Positions 27,001 through 36,753 of a stretch of 64,000 bases of DNA are shown piece after piece (position 1 is the first letter of the stretch; each line of letters opens with the position of its first letter). Under the pieces are notes generated by a model. The model did no database searches. It saw only the letters and a list, made by a program, of their open reading frames with translations, and had not been told where the DNA came from. Source of the DNA: Candidatus Thiocaldithrix dubininis. GTDB lineage: Bacteria > Pseudomonadota > Gammaproteobacteria > Thiotrichales > Thiotrichaceae. The stretch lies in assembly GCA_029972135.1 (NCBI GenBank), contig CP124755.1, forward strand, positions 558,001 through 622,000, read 5' to 3'. Position numbers and translations under genes: made by a program.

Positions 27001-27030
27001 TAAAACTGACTTAGTATAAAACCAAGTCAG
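27001..27030 (-). terminator. Terminator after the lipoprotein gene
   Basis: On the minus strand, CTGACTT/AAGTCAG forms a 7-base stem (27006-27012 with 27024-27030), followed by TTTTAAC. It lies 18 bases after the stop at 27048. A T-rich flank on the other side makes it partly bidirectional. Confidence 0.75.
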
Positions 27031-27047
27031 ATTTTCTAACGGTGATG

Positions 27048-27455
27048 CTACATAATACGATAAGTATCTAATAAGTCAGCTCGATTGCTATCATAAGTTT
27101 GAATTTGTGAACTACTTAATAAGGCTTTAATTCGCGTTTCTTTTTCTTTTGATAAACGCTCAAATTCCGCTTTTTTATTAATACTTGGATTACGTGAATT
27201 GGCTAATACATTAAAGCGGGTTGAATATTCTAAGTTCAGTGCTGATACCTGACGTTGTTGCACATCGCTTAAATTCAAGGTGGCAGTCATAACATCGGTT
27301 AACGCATTGGCACGGGCAATGGGGCTGGTATTCGCAATGCCTTCTTTAACAGCATTCGCTTTATTTTCATCATATAAACTATTTTGGCTACAAGCAGCTA
27401 ACCATACCCCTAATCCGCAGATTAATAAAACCGATTGGTAATTAAACTTTTCCAT
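27048..27455 (-). CDS. Small lipoprotein, unknown function
   Basis: A 135-residue protein with an N-terminal signal and lipobox LAAC (cysteine 22), so it should be lipid-anchored. The mature part is helical, charged and free of further cysteines: NLSDVQQRQVSALNLEYSTRFNVL and KAEFERLSKEKETRIKALLSSSQIQTY. This pattern (long helices with Gln/Glu/Lys and a final YDSNRADLLDTY) recalls Spy/CpxP-like periplasmic proteins, but no LTxxQ motif is plain, so this is only a resemblance. Its own promoter and terminator bracket it. Confidence 0.72.
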   Translation of the reverse strand: MEKFNYQSVLLICGLGVWLAACSQNSLYDENKANAVKEGIANTSPIARANALTDVMTATLNLSDVQQRQVSALNLEYSTRFNVLANSRNPSINKKAEFERLSKEKETRIKALLSSSQIQTYDSNRADLLDTYRIM

Positions 27456-27831
27456 AAGTTATTTCCCTCATCCATATAAGAAATGGTAAAACCAAAGCTT
27501 ATATAAAAGAGATTTAGCAATTTGCCTAAAAGCAGGAGAAATAATGATGTTTTTTGAAAATAATGAAAACTAATCTAGCCTACGGTTAGGCGATTCCTTG
27601 GTTTTTTATTTTATTGCCGCTGTTTTTTAATTTTAAAAACTAGCGAATTGTTGAAAATTTAGCATTCACATAATCATTAGAAATTAATTATATAAAAAGA
27701 TAGAATTTCATTAGCTGAGAAGAAGCAATTCTTAAGCTGTGACACAAGACACCCTATGTATTAGGGGTAGTCTGTTGTTTTCGTTTAGATTGGAATGAAT
27801 TTCGCCCTCTGATTTTTCGGTAGAATTTGTG
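27456..27831. other. 376-base AT-rich non-coding gap before the methyltransferase gene
   Basis: No open frame longer than a few codons with a ribosome site was found. The stretch is very AT-rich and probably holds divergent promoters for the lipoprotein (minus) and methyltransferase (plus). Near its 3' end, CCCTA at 27752-27756 and TAGGG at 27762-27766 form a short inverted pair, also seen before two other genes (see findings). Confidence 0.6.
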
Positions 27832-29583
27832 ATGCTAGATCTTAAAAAACCTGCTGTTCCACGTTATACCAGTGTGAATGCTGAAAAAGCGGACGGTGCA
27901 ACTTATACACCTTTAACTTTGGCGCAGTTTGTCGCTAAGCAAATGTTGCAAGTCGCTAATTTTTCAAATCAAGGTTCAATTCGCTTGCTTGATCCAGCGG
28001 TAGGTAATGGTATTTTATTAGAGGCAATGTTAGATGCGTTGCCTATAGACATCTGCCAGCGGGTCGAGGTATTTGCCTTTGATACTCATCAACTTGCTTT
28101 AACACAAACGCGTATTAGGTTAGAAAAAAAATATCCAAAGCTTAAATTAACGCTAGAAAAACGTGACTTTCTCGAATGGGTGGCGGCTAGGGGACAGCAA
28201 GCAGATTTGTTTTTGAGTACACAACCGCAAGCGTCTTTTGATTTAATTATTGCCAATCCACCTTATGTTCGCACACAAATTATTGGTGCTGATCAGGCTC
28301 AGTTATTAGCAAAACAATTTGGTTTAACAGGTCGCATTGATCTTTATTATCCATTTCTATTAGGTATTTCTAAAATACTTACACCTCAAGGCACGGCGGG
28401 CATTATTACCTCTAACCGTTTTATGACCACTAAATCTGGACAATCGGTTCGACAAGCCTTGTTGTCGTGTTTCAATATTCGACATATATGGGATTTAGGT
28501 GACACAAAATTGTTCGATGCAGCCGTTTTACCTGCGGTATTGTTAGTAAATAGTAAGCAATCGTTAGCGTATGCTACCAAAGGTATTCCTTTTTCATCTA
28601 TTTATGCCACAACAGAACCGGCATCAACCCATGCGGAAGATGTCTTATCTGCCTTGACGGCTCAACATAACGGTATTGTATCCCTTGCCAATGGAAACTG
28701 TTTTCGCATTCAACATGGCATATTGGATAACGGCAATAGTGCGGCGGGTATCTGGCGTGTTGCCTCAGCTTCAAATAATGCTTGGTTAGATACGGTAAAT
28801 GCTCATACATGGGGTAGGTTTGGCGATATTGGTAAAATTCGGGTTGGAGTGAAAACAACGGCTGATAAGGTCTTTATCCGCCATGATTGGGAACAATTAC
28901 CCAATGGTCGACCAGAGTTACTGCGCCCCTTAATGACCCGTCATTGGGGGCAGCCATTTAAAGCAGTTAAACCTGTCAATCCCAAGCATTTGAAACAGAT
29001 TCTTTACCCACACGAAATTCGGCAAGGTAAACGCCAAGCAGTAGATATTAGGCACTACCCCAAAGCGCAACAATATTTAGAGTCTCATAAGCCTGTTCTC
29101 AGTGCTCGCACTTATGTTATTGAAGCAGGGCGTGCATGGTATGAAATTTGGGTTCCACATGATCCTGCTGCTTGGGCTGCACCTAAGTTAGTATTTCCCG
29201 ATATTGCCGAAAAGCCCATATTTTGGCTCGATACTGAAGGTAGTGTTGTGAGTGGAGAATGTTATTGGCTGCAATGTAAACATTCAGCAAATACAGATTT
29301 ACTCTGGTTGGCGTTAGCGATTGCTAATTCTACGTTCATTGAAAAGTTTTATGACTACCGTTTCAATAATAAACTATATGCCGGACGTAGACGTTTTATT
29401 ACCCAATATGTTGAGCACTTTCCCCTACCGAACCCAGAACTAGACGCTTCAAAAGCGATTATTCAACTTGCCAAGCGTATTTATGCGGTGTTGCCATCTG
29501 CGCAGGCGGCTGCATTGATCGAAGCATTAAATCTGAAAGTATGGAATATCTTCGGTTTAACTCCCGAAAAAATCACGCGGTAA
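27832..29583 (+). CDS. DNA (adenine-N6) methyltransferase of a Type II restriction-modification system
   Basis: A 584-residue class I SAM methyltransferase. Motif I is LLDPAVGNGILLEAML (near residue 55) and motif IV is IIANPPYVRT (near 145), the N6-adenine NPPY form. The long C-terminal half contains a target-recognition-type region and ends AALIEALNLKVWNIFGLTPE. The gamma-type layout and length match Eco57I-like/PstI-type methylases. It protects host DNA from the endonuclease encoded in the opposite direction just downstream. The recognition site cannot be read from sequence. A GTG one codon upstream is also possible. The last 27 bases overlap the endonuclease gene tail. Confidence 0.88.
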   Translation: MLDLKKPAVPRYTSVNAEKADGATYTPLTLAQFVAKQMLQVANFSNQGSIRLLDPAVGNGILLEAMLDALPIDICQRVEVFAFDTHQLALTQTRIRLEKKYPKLKLTLEKRDFLEWVAARGQQADLFLSTQPQASFDLIIANPPYVRTQIIGADQAQLLAKQFGLTGRIDLYYPFLLGISKILTPQGTAGIITSNRFMTTKSGQSVRQALLSCFNIRHIWDLGDTKLFDAAVLPAVLLVNSKQSLAYATKGIPFSSIYATTEPASTHAEDVLSALTAQHNGIVSLANGNCFRIQHGILDNGNSAAGIWRVASASNNAWLDTVNAHTWGRFGDIGKIRVGVKTTADKVFIRHDWEQLPNGRPELLRPLMTRHWGQPFKAVKPVNPKHLKQILYPHEIRQGKRQAVDIRHYPKAQQYLESHKPVLSARTYVIEAGRAWYEIWVPHDPAAWAAPKLVFPDIAEKPIFWLDTEGSVVSGECYWLQCKHSANTDLLWLALAIANSTFIEKFYDYRFNNKLYAGRRRFITQYVEHFPLPNPELDASKAIIQLAKRIYAVLPSAQAAALIEALNLKVWNIFGLTPEKITR

Positions 29584-30603
29584 GGATATTTGGATTTTTT
29601 GGTTTTGTACCTTGCCGGAAAATTGCCGAAAGCGTGTAAAAAAATCCTGCCCATTAACAATATAAAGATGCGTCAGTGTTACGGTGTTTCCAGCGGTGGT
29701 TGCCTGAAAAATAGCATAGCGTGTATCACAATGGCGTGGCTGATGATTGCCTAAGGGTTTTATATCAAGCCGTTCTGTGCTGCTGGGTAATAGCAGCCCC
29801 AGATCAATGGTTGCTGATGTTTGCAATTTCACTTCCAATAATTGATGGCGTATATCAGGAAACTTGCCATTATCTTCATAGCGGGTATAGCCAAGTTGTT
29901 GACATACTAATCGGTGTAATGCAGCACCGCGATTACGCTCCTGTACCTTGCCCGGGTCAGTAAATGAAACGCCAATCAAAACTGACAAGCGTTCAAAGAT
30001 GACTTGAATGGGTAAAACATTATTGACTTCAGGCTCATCGGCGGGGCTTATTTGAGCTGAAAAACCAACAACGTTAGCAATAGCGGGTAATATGTCTGCG
30101 GTATCATATTGTGAAACCAATTCAAGTGGCGCTGCACCTGTTTCAAGCCGTGCTTGATACTTTGTGGTTAATGTTCCGGTTGTGTCCAACTCTGCCAACG
30201 CCTGACCACTAACAACCTTAACTTTGAGAATAATATCTTCTGGCGAAACTTGAATAAGGGCATAGCGACGAGTTGGTATTATTTCTTCGTTCCAAATCTG
30301 TAAATTCAATGATTTTTGAGTATAAATATCAAGTTGCTGCCCAATAAAGCGCGGCTGGGTTTTTTTGAATGATTTAGGAATGGGATAACCAAGTGCCTCG
30401 CAAACGGCAATTTTGACTAGCTTTGCACGGGTTCGTAGCGGTAAACCAGATAAATTCAAGCCTACCATTCCTGTATTTAATAAACTTTCAAGTGGTTGTG
30501 TTGGTATCCAATAATCAGAATAGCTGATATTAATGGGTGTATAAATATCCGCACCCCACGCCTGAATAGCAGCTTTATAAGTTTGTGCAGTTCTTGCCTT
30601 CAC
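29557..30603 (-). CDS. Type II restriction endonuclease (PD-(D/E)xK type)
   Basis: A 348-residue protein beside and convergent with the methyltransferase gene. A candidate catalytic core is GKFPDIRHQLLEVKLQTS near residue 250, which fits PD...ExK with one strand between, followed by IDLGLLLP. Upstream sit DPGKVQERNRGAALHRLVCQQLG, probably the structural part. I do not recognise the exact endonuclease family or its site. Start is GTG at 30603 with AAGGG upstream. The tail-to-tail overlap of 27 bases with the methylase links the pair. Confidence 0.75.
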   Translation of the reverse strand: MKARTAQTYKAAIQAWGADIYTPINISYSDYWIPTQPLESLLNTGMVGLNLSGLPLRTRAKLVKIAVCEALGYPIPKSFKKTQPRFIGQQLDIYTQKSLNLQIWNEEIIPTRRYALIQVSPEDIILKVKVVSGQALAELDTTGTLTTKYQARLETGAAPLELVSQYDTADILPAIANVVGFSAQISPADEPEVNNVLPIQVIFERLSVLIGVSFTDPGKVQERNRGAALHRLVCQQLGYTRYEDNGKFPDIRHQLLEVKLQTSATIDLGLLLPSSTERLDIKPLGNHQPRHCDTRYAIFQATTAGNTVTLTHLYIVNGQDFFTRFRQFSGKVQNQKIQISLPRDFFGS

Positions 30604-30662
30604 AGATTAGCCCTTAAATCCAAAGCTTAATAATATGTCAGTTATTATGGGATGGGTGCAAA

Positions 30663-30691
30663 AATAAAAAACGCCGCACAAGGCGGCGTTC
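30663..30691 (-). terminator. Terminator after clpB
   Basis: On the minus strand a GC-rich stem, AACGCCGCC/GGCGGCGTT type (8 to 9 bases), with a short loop is followed by a run of T and A-T-rich sequence. It lies 24 bases after the clpB stop. Confidence 0.88.
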
Positions 30692-30714
30692 GCTCACGTT
30701 AAGCTTAAATAAGA

Positions 30715-33315
30715 TTAAGCATTAACTAGCGCAGTAAACGTGATGTGATCATCTTGTAGATCAATATCAATCGTGTCGCCGGGCATAAACTTACCCGCTA
30801 AGATTTGTTGCGCTAATGGATTTTCGACCTCTTGTTGAACTGCGCGTTTGAGGGGGCGCGCGCCATATACAGGGTCGAAGCCTGCTTGTGCAATGAAGTC
30901 CAAGGCAGGTTCACTGATTTGTAAGCCTAATTCACGCGCGGCTAAGCGTTTGCGCAGGTTATTCAATTGAATATCCGCAATTTTACGAATTTCGGCTTTA
31001 TCGAGTGGGTGGAAAACGACCACTTCATCAATCCGGTTAATGAATTCCGGACGGAAATGCGTACCGACCACTTCCATTACAGCCGCTTTCATTTGCGTAT
31101 AATTTTCTTCCCCCGCCATGTCTTGAATAATCGAGCTACCCAAGTTAGAGGTCATAATAATCACAGTATTGCGGAAGTCGACGGTGCGACCTTGGCCGTC
31201 GGTTAAACGCCCGTCATCCAACACTTGCAGCAAGATATTGAAAACGTCGGGATGCGCTTTTTCCACTTCGTCCAATAAAATTACGGAGTAAGGGCGACGA
31301 CGCACGGCTTCAGTTAAATAACCGCCTTCTTCATAACCCACATAACCCGGAGGCGCACCAATCAAACGGGCAACCGAGTGTTTTTCCATGAATTCGGACA
31401 TATCAATCCGCACCATTGCGTCATCAGTATCAAATAAGAAACTGGCTAAGGCCTTGGTTAATTCGGTTTTACCTACCCCAGTTGGCCCTAAAAATAGGAA
31501 TGAACCGCTAGGGCGATTCGGGTCAGATAAGCCCGCGCGCGCTCGGCGAATGGCATTCGATACCGCAACCACAGCTTCATGCTGTCCAATCACACGTTTG
31601 CCTAAGGCGTCTTCCATATGCAGTAATTTATCGCGCTCAGATTCCATCATTTTGCTGACGGGAATACCTGTCCAACGTGAGACAATCTCGGCAATCTCTT
31701 CGTCCGTTACTCGGGTTTTTAATAACTTAGGCGCTTTATCAGTGTCTTGAGTTAATGCTTCATCGGCTTTGGCTAATTGCCGTTCTAAGTCTGGAATACG
31801 CCCGTATTGCAATTCAGCCATGCGTTGTAAATCGCCCGCCCGCCGCGCTGTTTCCATATCAATTCGCGCTTGATCCAGCTCTTCTTTAATATGGGTTGTG
31901 CCTTGCACATCGGCTTTTTCACTTTTCCAGATTTCTTCTAAATCTGAATACTCTTTTTCTAAGCGGTCGATTTCGCTTTGTAAATCGCTTAAGCGTTTTT
32001 TAGATGCCTCATCGGTTTCTTTTTTCAGCGCTTCCCGTTCAATTTTAAGCTGGATTAAACGCCGCTCCAGTTTGTCCAAGGCTTCGGGTTTAGAGTCAAT
32101 TTCTAACCGTACCCGTGATGCCGCCTCGTCAATTAAGTCGATAGCTTTATCCGGCAATTGGCGGTCGGTAATGTAACGGCTAGACAAGGTAGCTGCTGCA
32201 ACTAACGCCGGGTCGGTAATTTCTACGCCATGATGCACTTCATATTTTTCTTGTAAGCCGCGCAAAATCGCAATGGTGTCTTCTACGGTTGGCTCATCCA
32301 CTAATACCTTTTGGAAGCGTCGTTCCAAGGCGGCATCTTTTTCAATGTATTGGCGGTATTCGTCTAAGGTGGTTGCCCCCACGCAATGCAAATCACCGCG
32401 TGCCAGCGCAGGCTTAAGCATATTACCCGCATCCATTGCGCCGTCGGCTTTACCCGCCCCTACCATTGTATGGATTTCGTCAATGAACAGAATCACATTG
32501 CCTTCAGATTTGGCAATGTCATTTAATACGGCTTTTAAGCGCTCTTCAAAGTCACCCCGGAATTTTGACCCTGCCAATAAAGCCGCTAAATCCAGCGAGA
32601 GTAAGCGCTTACCTTTCACACCTTCCGGTACTTCGCCGTTGACAATACGTTGGGCTAAGCCTTCCACCAATGCGGTTTTACCCACGCCCGGCTCACCGAT
32701 TAACACCGGATTATTTTTGGTACGGCGTTGTAAGATTTGCACCATACGGCGAATTTCTTCATCGCGCCCAATAATCGGGTCAATTTTGCCTTGTTCCGCT
32801 CGTTCCGTAAGATCAACCGTATATTTTTGTAAAGCTTGGCGTTGATCTTCCGCATTAGGGTCATTAACCGTTTGCCCACCGCGCACACTATCAATAGCTT
32901 TTTCAACAGCGGGTTTGGTTGCGCCGGTTTCCCGTAATAAATTGCCTAATGTGCCTTTATCATCTAAGGCAGCCAGAACAAATAATTCCGATGAAATGTA
33001 TTGATCTTTGCGTTGTTGGGCAATTTTATCGGTTTGATTTAATAAACGAGACAAATCATTCGAGACGTGTACGCTGCCCGCATCGCCCCCGGATACCGTG
33101 GGCAAACGATCTACGGCTTCCCCCAATTTAGAGCGTAATTGGTTCACATTAACACCGGCTTGCGTTAATAAACCACGCGTTGAACCGCCTTCTTGGTCTA
33201 ATAATGCAATCATTAAGTGAATCGGCTCAATAAACTGGTTATCACGCCCTAAGGCTAATGATTGGGCATCTTGTAAGGCTAATTGGAATTTGCTAGTTAA
33301 TTTATCCATTCTCAT
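30715..33315 (-). CDS. clpB: ClpB disaggregase
   Basis: An 867-residue Hsp100 ATPase that, with DnaK/DnaJ/GrpE, re-solubilises aggregated proteins. The N-terminus [18 protein letters not shown] matches E. coli ClpB (MRLDRLTNKFQ). It has a double Clp-N repeat (1-145), AAA-1 with [14 protein letters not shown], a long coiled-coil middle domain (about 400-530, [21 protein letters not shown]), and AAA-2 with [14 protein letters not shown]. Length is normal. GAGGA about 9 bases upstream supports the ATG at 33315. A sigma-32-type promoter lies 73 bases upstream. Confidence 0.97.
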   Translation of the reverse strand: MRMDKLTSKFQLALQDAQSLALGRDNQFIEPIHLMIALLDQEGGSTRGLLTQAGVNVNQLRSKLGEAVDRLPTVSGGDAGSVHVSNDLSRLLNQTDKIAQQRKDQYISSELFVLAALDDKGTLGNLLRETGATKPAVEKAIDSVRGGQTVNDPNAEDQRQALQKYTVDLTERAEQGKIDPIIGRDEEIRRMVQILQRRTKNNPVLIGEPGVGKTALVEGLAQRIVNGEVPEGVKGKRLLSLDLAALLAGSKFRGDFEERLKAVLNDIAKSEGNVILFIDEIHTMVGAGKADGAMDAGNMLKPALARGDLHCVGATTLDEYRQYIEKDAALERRFQKVLVDEPTVEDTIAILRGLQEKYEVHHGVEITDPALVAAATLSSRYITDRQLPDKAIDLIDEAASRVRLEIDSKPEALDKLERRLIQLKIEREALKKETDEASKKRLSDLQSEIDRLEKEYSDLEEIWKSEKADVQGTTHIKEELDQARIDMETARRAGDLQRMAELQYGRIPDLERQLAKADEALTQDTDKAPKLLKTRVTDEEIAEIVSRWTGIPVSKMMESERDKLLHMEDALGKRVIGQHEAVVAVSNAIRRARAGLSDPNRPSGSFLFLGPTGVGKTELTKALASFLFDTDDAMVRIDMSEFMEKHSVARLIGAPPGYVGYEEGGYLTEAVRRRPYSVILLDEVEKAHPDVFNILLQVLDDGRLTDGQGRTVDFRNTVIIMTSNLGSSIIQDMAGEENYTQMKAAVMEVVGTHFRPEFINRIDEVVVFHPLDKAEIRKIADIQLNNLRKRLAARELGLQISEPALDFIAQAGFDPVYGARPLKRAVQQEVENPLAQQILAGKFMPGDTIDIDLQDDHITFTALVNA

Positions 33316-33387
33316 GTAGGCAATTCCTCAGTAATTTTTTAAGATTTGGTTATGTATTTTATAACGCGCTTGCGTTCACTGACGCTA

Positions 33388-33416
33388 ATATGGGGAGTGA
33401 AAGTATGGTAATCAAG
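33388..33416 (-). promoter_or_regulatory. Sigma-32 heat-shock promoter of clpB
   Basis: Reading the minus strand, -35 CTTGATT (33416-33410) is followed after 14 bases by -10 CCCCATAT (33395-33388). The sigma-32 consensus is CTTGAAA, 13-17 bases, CCCCATNT, so the match is close, with a perfect -10. The site is 73 bases upstream of the clpB ATG, a suitable distance. Confidence 0.85.
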
Positions 33417-33420
33417 CAAC

Positions 33421-34149
33421 TTATTCCTCCAAATTACGCACAAACGTAAAATCGCCTGCATGGGCTTTCATGCGATATAAAGCAGCAGGACGACCGGCTT
33501 GATCACTGTATTTTAAACCCGTGTCGATTAGTAATTCGGCTTGTTCAATCCGACGGCGAAACGATTTCTTCTGTAAACGCTTGCCAATTAACACTTCATG
33601 TAAATGTTGCAATTCGCTCAAGGTAAAGGTTTCCGGTAGTGCATAGGCGGGCACAATCGAATATAACGCTTTTTGGCGTAAACGTTCGCGTGCATAGTCA
33701 ATAATGGCGGCGTGATCAAAGGCTAAAGCCATGCGTTGTGCTTGATTCAATGGAAACCAACGTGCATCGCTGACGGTATCAATATGCACTTCACAGGTTT
33801 GGTAAGCGATTAAAGCGGTATACGCTACGGTAACGGCCCACCCACGCTTATCACGTTGAGCATTGCCAACGGTGTATAGCTGCTCTAAGTACGGTGGAAT
33901 CACCCCCGTTTTTTCATGTAACTTACGTCGCGCGGTGGCTTCCAAATCCTGATCTTGCACTAAATCCACAAAACCGCCCGGCAAACCCCATAAATTCTTA
34001 TCTGGGAATTGCGTGCGCTTGACTAGTAACACGCTTAATTGCTGTTCGTGATACGTAAATAACACCGGATCAACGGTTAATAACGGGGCTGCAAAATCGC
34101 GGGCATTGTAATTAGCCAGAAAAGCCGATTCGGTTGGGTATTGAGACAT
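33421..34149 (-). CDS. NUDIX-fold regulator, NrtR-like
   Basis: A 242-residue protein: N-terminal NUDIX domain (residues about 15-150) and C-terminal winged helix (PETFTLSELQHLHEVLIGKRLQKKSFRRRI). This is the layout of NrtR regulators of NAD metabolism. The Nudix box is altered: where REuxEExG is expected the sequence reads RKLHEKTGV, so two catalytic Glu are missing. This subgroup typically binds ADP-ribose-type ligands rather than hydrolyses them. The ATG at 34149 was chosen; an in-frame TTG at 34167 is possible and neither has a good ribosome site. The gene ends next to the clpB promoter. Confidence 0.78.
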   Translation of the reverse strand: MSQYPTESAFLANYNARDFAAPLLTVDPVLFTYHEQQLSVLLVKRTQFPDKNLWGLPGGFVDLVQDQDLEATARRKLHEKTGVIPPYLEQLYTVGNAQRDKRGWAVTVAYTALIAYQTCEVHIDTVSDARWFPLNQAQRMALAFDHAAIIDYARERLRQKALYSIVPAYALPETFTLSELQHLHEVLIGKRLQKKSFRRRIEQAELLIDTGLKYSDQAGRPAALYRMKAHAGDFTFVRNLEE

Positions 34150-34372
34150 ATAAAGAGGGGTAGCCAAATAAGTAAGATTTAAACGTTAACTTGTCCCGCT
34201 TAACTTTGCAAAATAAGCAGCAACCTTAGGCTTAGTGTTATTTTTATGCAGGTTTATTGATAAGGCTTAGATTGCTAACTATTTCATGGTGTTCAGGAAC
34301 TAATCAGTTAATTAGCTGTTCATAGCATTACACATTGTTAATGTGTCAATAAAATTAACCAAGGAGTTCGGT

Positions 34373-35047
34373 ATGAAAGTAAAGTTAAGCACTAAACCAC
34401 TTAGTGTTGCAGTAGGATTAGTTGTAGGCTTGGTAAGCGTAGCAACGATAGCCGCACCTACGATAAATGTTGAAGCAACCAAAAATGTAGGGTTTGTCAA
34501 AACGACCAAAATGGTCAATGATATTAAAGTCGAAATTGAAGCCCCTGCTACCGTTGATGTGCAACCCTTATTAAATGCTATGCCAGCAGTAACAGGAAGC
34601 GATGCAGTCAGCAAGGTTGATAATGCACTGGATACTGCACGCCAGAAACTATTACCGAAAGTAGCTATGTCAATCGTGGTTTCAAAAGCTAATAAACCAC
34701 AAACGACATCAACGAATAGAGCCATTGTTAAAGCTACTACACAGACGATTGATGTGTCACAAGCCGTGCGGTATGTAAACCGTTCATTAGGGCTAAATCA
34801 ATGGATTACAACACCATCTAAAAAAACCAATGGTACAGCCTGTTTTGTTCATGTGCGCACGGGTAAAATTGAATTTGATTACCAAAATAATGCCAACATC
34901 AATACTTGGTATTACCGCAGTACAGTAACTGCTAACAATACTGATGCGTTTGCTCAAGGTGGTAATGATACCACTTATAAAGGTTGTGCTTGGAAGGGCT
35001 TAAATAGCGCAAATACTGGCGATTTTGTTGCTTACTTTTACAACTAA
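34373..35047 (+). CDS. Secreted protein, unknown function
   Basis: A 224-residue exported protein. The start has AAGGAG 7 bases upstream and opens MKVKLSTKPLSVAVGLVVG with a signal peptide ending near IAAPT. The N-terminal mature part is Thr/Val/Ala-rich (PTINVEATKNVGFVK), the C-terminal part (from about residue 130) has aromatic residues and two cysteines (GTACFVHV and YKGCAWKG), likely a disulfide. I do not recognise a domain. It is a single-gene unit, followed by a 10-base-pair hairpin. Confidence 0.7.
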   Translation: MKVKLSTKPLSVAVGLVVGLVSVATIAAPTINVEATKNVGFVKTTKMVNDIKVEIEAPATVDVQPLLNAMPAVTGSDAVSKVDNALDTARQKLLPKVAMSIVVSKANKPQTTSTNRAIVKATTQTIDVSQAVRYVNRSLGLNQWITTPSKKTNGTACFVHVRTGKIEFDYQNNANINTWYYRSTVTANNTDAFAQGGNDTTYKGCAWKGLNSANTGDFVAYFYN

Positions 35048-35057
35048 CTGTTTAAAA

Positions 35058-35086
35058 ATCAGGTATGTAGATTATGCATGCCTGAT
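35058..35086 (+). terminator. Hairpin after the secreted-protein gene (possible terminator)
   Basis: ATCAGGTATG and CATGCCTGAT form a 10-base stem (one G-T pair) with a 9-base loop, starting 10 bases after the stop. No T run follows, so termination by this alone is doubtful. Confidence 0.5.
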
Positions 35087-35193
35087 CTCTGTCTAGTAAG
35101 GCTGCATTATTTCCCATAAACCCACCCTAGTCTTTCCACCTTTAATCTAGGGATAGCTACACTTATTACATAAACAGTGGGAGAACTAGGCAT

Positions 35194-36753
35194 ATGGTCG
35201 AGCAAGCAAATCCAGTGGCAGTCGATTATGACTTAGCGGTGATTGGGGGCGGAATCAATGGCTGTAGTATTGCCCGCGATGCGGTGGGACGCGGTTTATC
35301 CGTGTTACTACTGGAACAAGGCGATTTAGCGCAAGGCACATCGTCTAAAAGCACTAAGTTAATTCACGGCGGGCTGCGTTATTTGGAATATTACGAATTT
35401 CGCTTAGTGCGTGAAGCGTTAACCGAGCGCGAAGTGTTATTAAGCAATGCACCGCATATTATTTGGCCGTTACGTTTTGTCTTACCTTATCAACCCGGTT
35501 TGCGTCCCGCGTGGTTATTGCGCTTAGGTTTGTTTATTTATGACTATCTAGGGGGGCGTAAAATCTTACCTGCAACACAAACCGTACACTTAAAACAAAC
35601 GGCGTTAGGGCAACCCTTAAAGGCTAATTTTGATACTGCCTTCGAGTATTCCGATTGCTGGGTCGATGATGCGCGGTTTGTGGCTTTAAATGCTTTAGAT
35701 GCCGCACAACGTGGGGCAGATATTCGTGTGCGTACTACGTTAAGCGCTGCGCAACGACAAGCGGATCATTGGCGTTTACAGTTTAAAGATAATGATAGCG
35801 CTGAGTTGACGACGGCAACGGCAACGGTGTTGGTTAATGCTGCCGGGCCGTGGGTTGATCAAGTACTGCAAAATTTAGGCGAAATTACGAGAAACGAACA
35901 TCATGTGCGTTTAGTACGCGGTAGTCATATTGTTGTGCCGAAACTGTATGAACATGATCGGGCGTACTTTTTCCAGAATCAAGACGGTCGCATTATTTTT
36001 GCGATTCCGTATGAACAAGCCTTTACCTTAATTGGCACAACTGACCAAGATCACCACAGCGGTTTAACCCATATCGAAATTACGCCCGAAGAAACGCGCT
36101 ATCTGTGTACAGCAGCCAGTGAATATTTTCAGCAAGCCATTACGCCGGATTTAGTAGTCTGGTCGTATGCGGGCGTACGCCCTTTATTTGATGACGGGGC
36201 AAGCCAAGCGCAAGCCGCTACCCGCGATTATGTGTTGGAAATTAATCACGATAAAGGGCAAACCCATTTACACGAGCTGGATCGAAATCAAGCGGCATTA
36301 TTGAATGTATACGGCGGCAAAATTACCACGTCACGACGTTTGGCTGAAGATACTTTAAGCAAGTTACAAGCGTATTTACCGCAGATGCAAAGCGCTTGGA
36401 CGAGTCACGCCGCTTTACCGGGTGGTGAATTTGCGGTATCAGAGGTCAATGCCATAATCCAGCAATTGCAAAGTGATTATGCCTTTTTGGATGCGGCATG
36501 GGCACACAGTTTGATTCGGCGTTATGGCAAACGTGCATGGAATATGTTGGGTAATGCGCAAAGTAAGGCGGATTTAGGGCAGGATTTTGGTGCAACGCTT
36601 ACCGAGCGTGAAATCGGCTTTTTACAAGTCGAAGAATGGGCGCGTACCGCAGAGGATATTTTATGGCGACGTAGCAAAATCGGTTTGCATATGACAGCCA
36701 CCCAACGTCAAGCGGTAAGTGATTGGTTTACTGCACAAGGGGCAAGCGTATGA
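35194..36753 (+). CDS. glpD: Aerobic glycerol-3-phosphate dehydrogenase
   Basis: A 519-residue FAD flavoenzyme that oxidises sn-glycerol-3-phosphate to DHAP and passes electrons to quinone at the inner membrane. The FAD-binding [17 protein letters not shown] is near the N-terminus, followed by [22 protein letters not shown]. The C-terminal domain includes [14 protein letters not shown] and [15 protein letters not shown] lies 10 bases before the ATG. Its stop overlaps the glpK start (ATGA), giving a two-gene unit with no glpF. Confidence 0.94.
   Translation: MVEQANPVAVDYDLAVIGGGINGCSIARDAVGRGLSVLLLEQGDLAQGTSSKSTKLIHGGLRYLEYYEFRLVREALTEREVLLSNAPHIIWPLRFVLPYQPGLRPAWLLRLGLFIYDYLGGRKILPATQTVHLKQTALGQPLKANFDTAFEYSDCWVDDARFVALNALDAAQRGADIRVRTTLSAAQRQADHWRLQFKDNDSAELTTATATVLVNAAGPWVDQVLQNLGEITRNEHHVRLVRGSHIVVPKLYEHDRAYFFQNQDGRIIFAIPYEQAFTLIGTTDQDHHSGLTHIEITPEETRYLCTAASEYFQQAITPDLVVWSYAGVRPLFDDGASQAQAATRDYVLEINHDKGQTHLHELDRNQAALLNVYGGKITTSRRLAEDTLSKLQAYLPQMQSAWTSHAALPGGEFAVSEVNAIIQQLQSDYAFLDAAWAHSLIRRYGKRAWNMLGNAQSKADLGQDFGATLTEREIGFLQVEEWARTAEDILWRRSKIGLHMTATQRQAVSDWFTAQGASV

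Noticed and set aside
32273-32845. 190-residue open frame antisense to clpB
   Set aside because: It lies wholly inside the AAA-1 region of clpB, which is plainly coding on the other strand.
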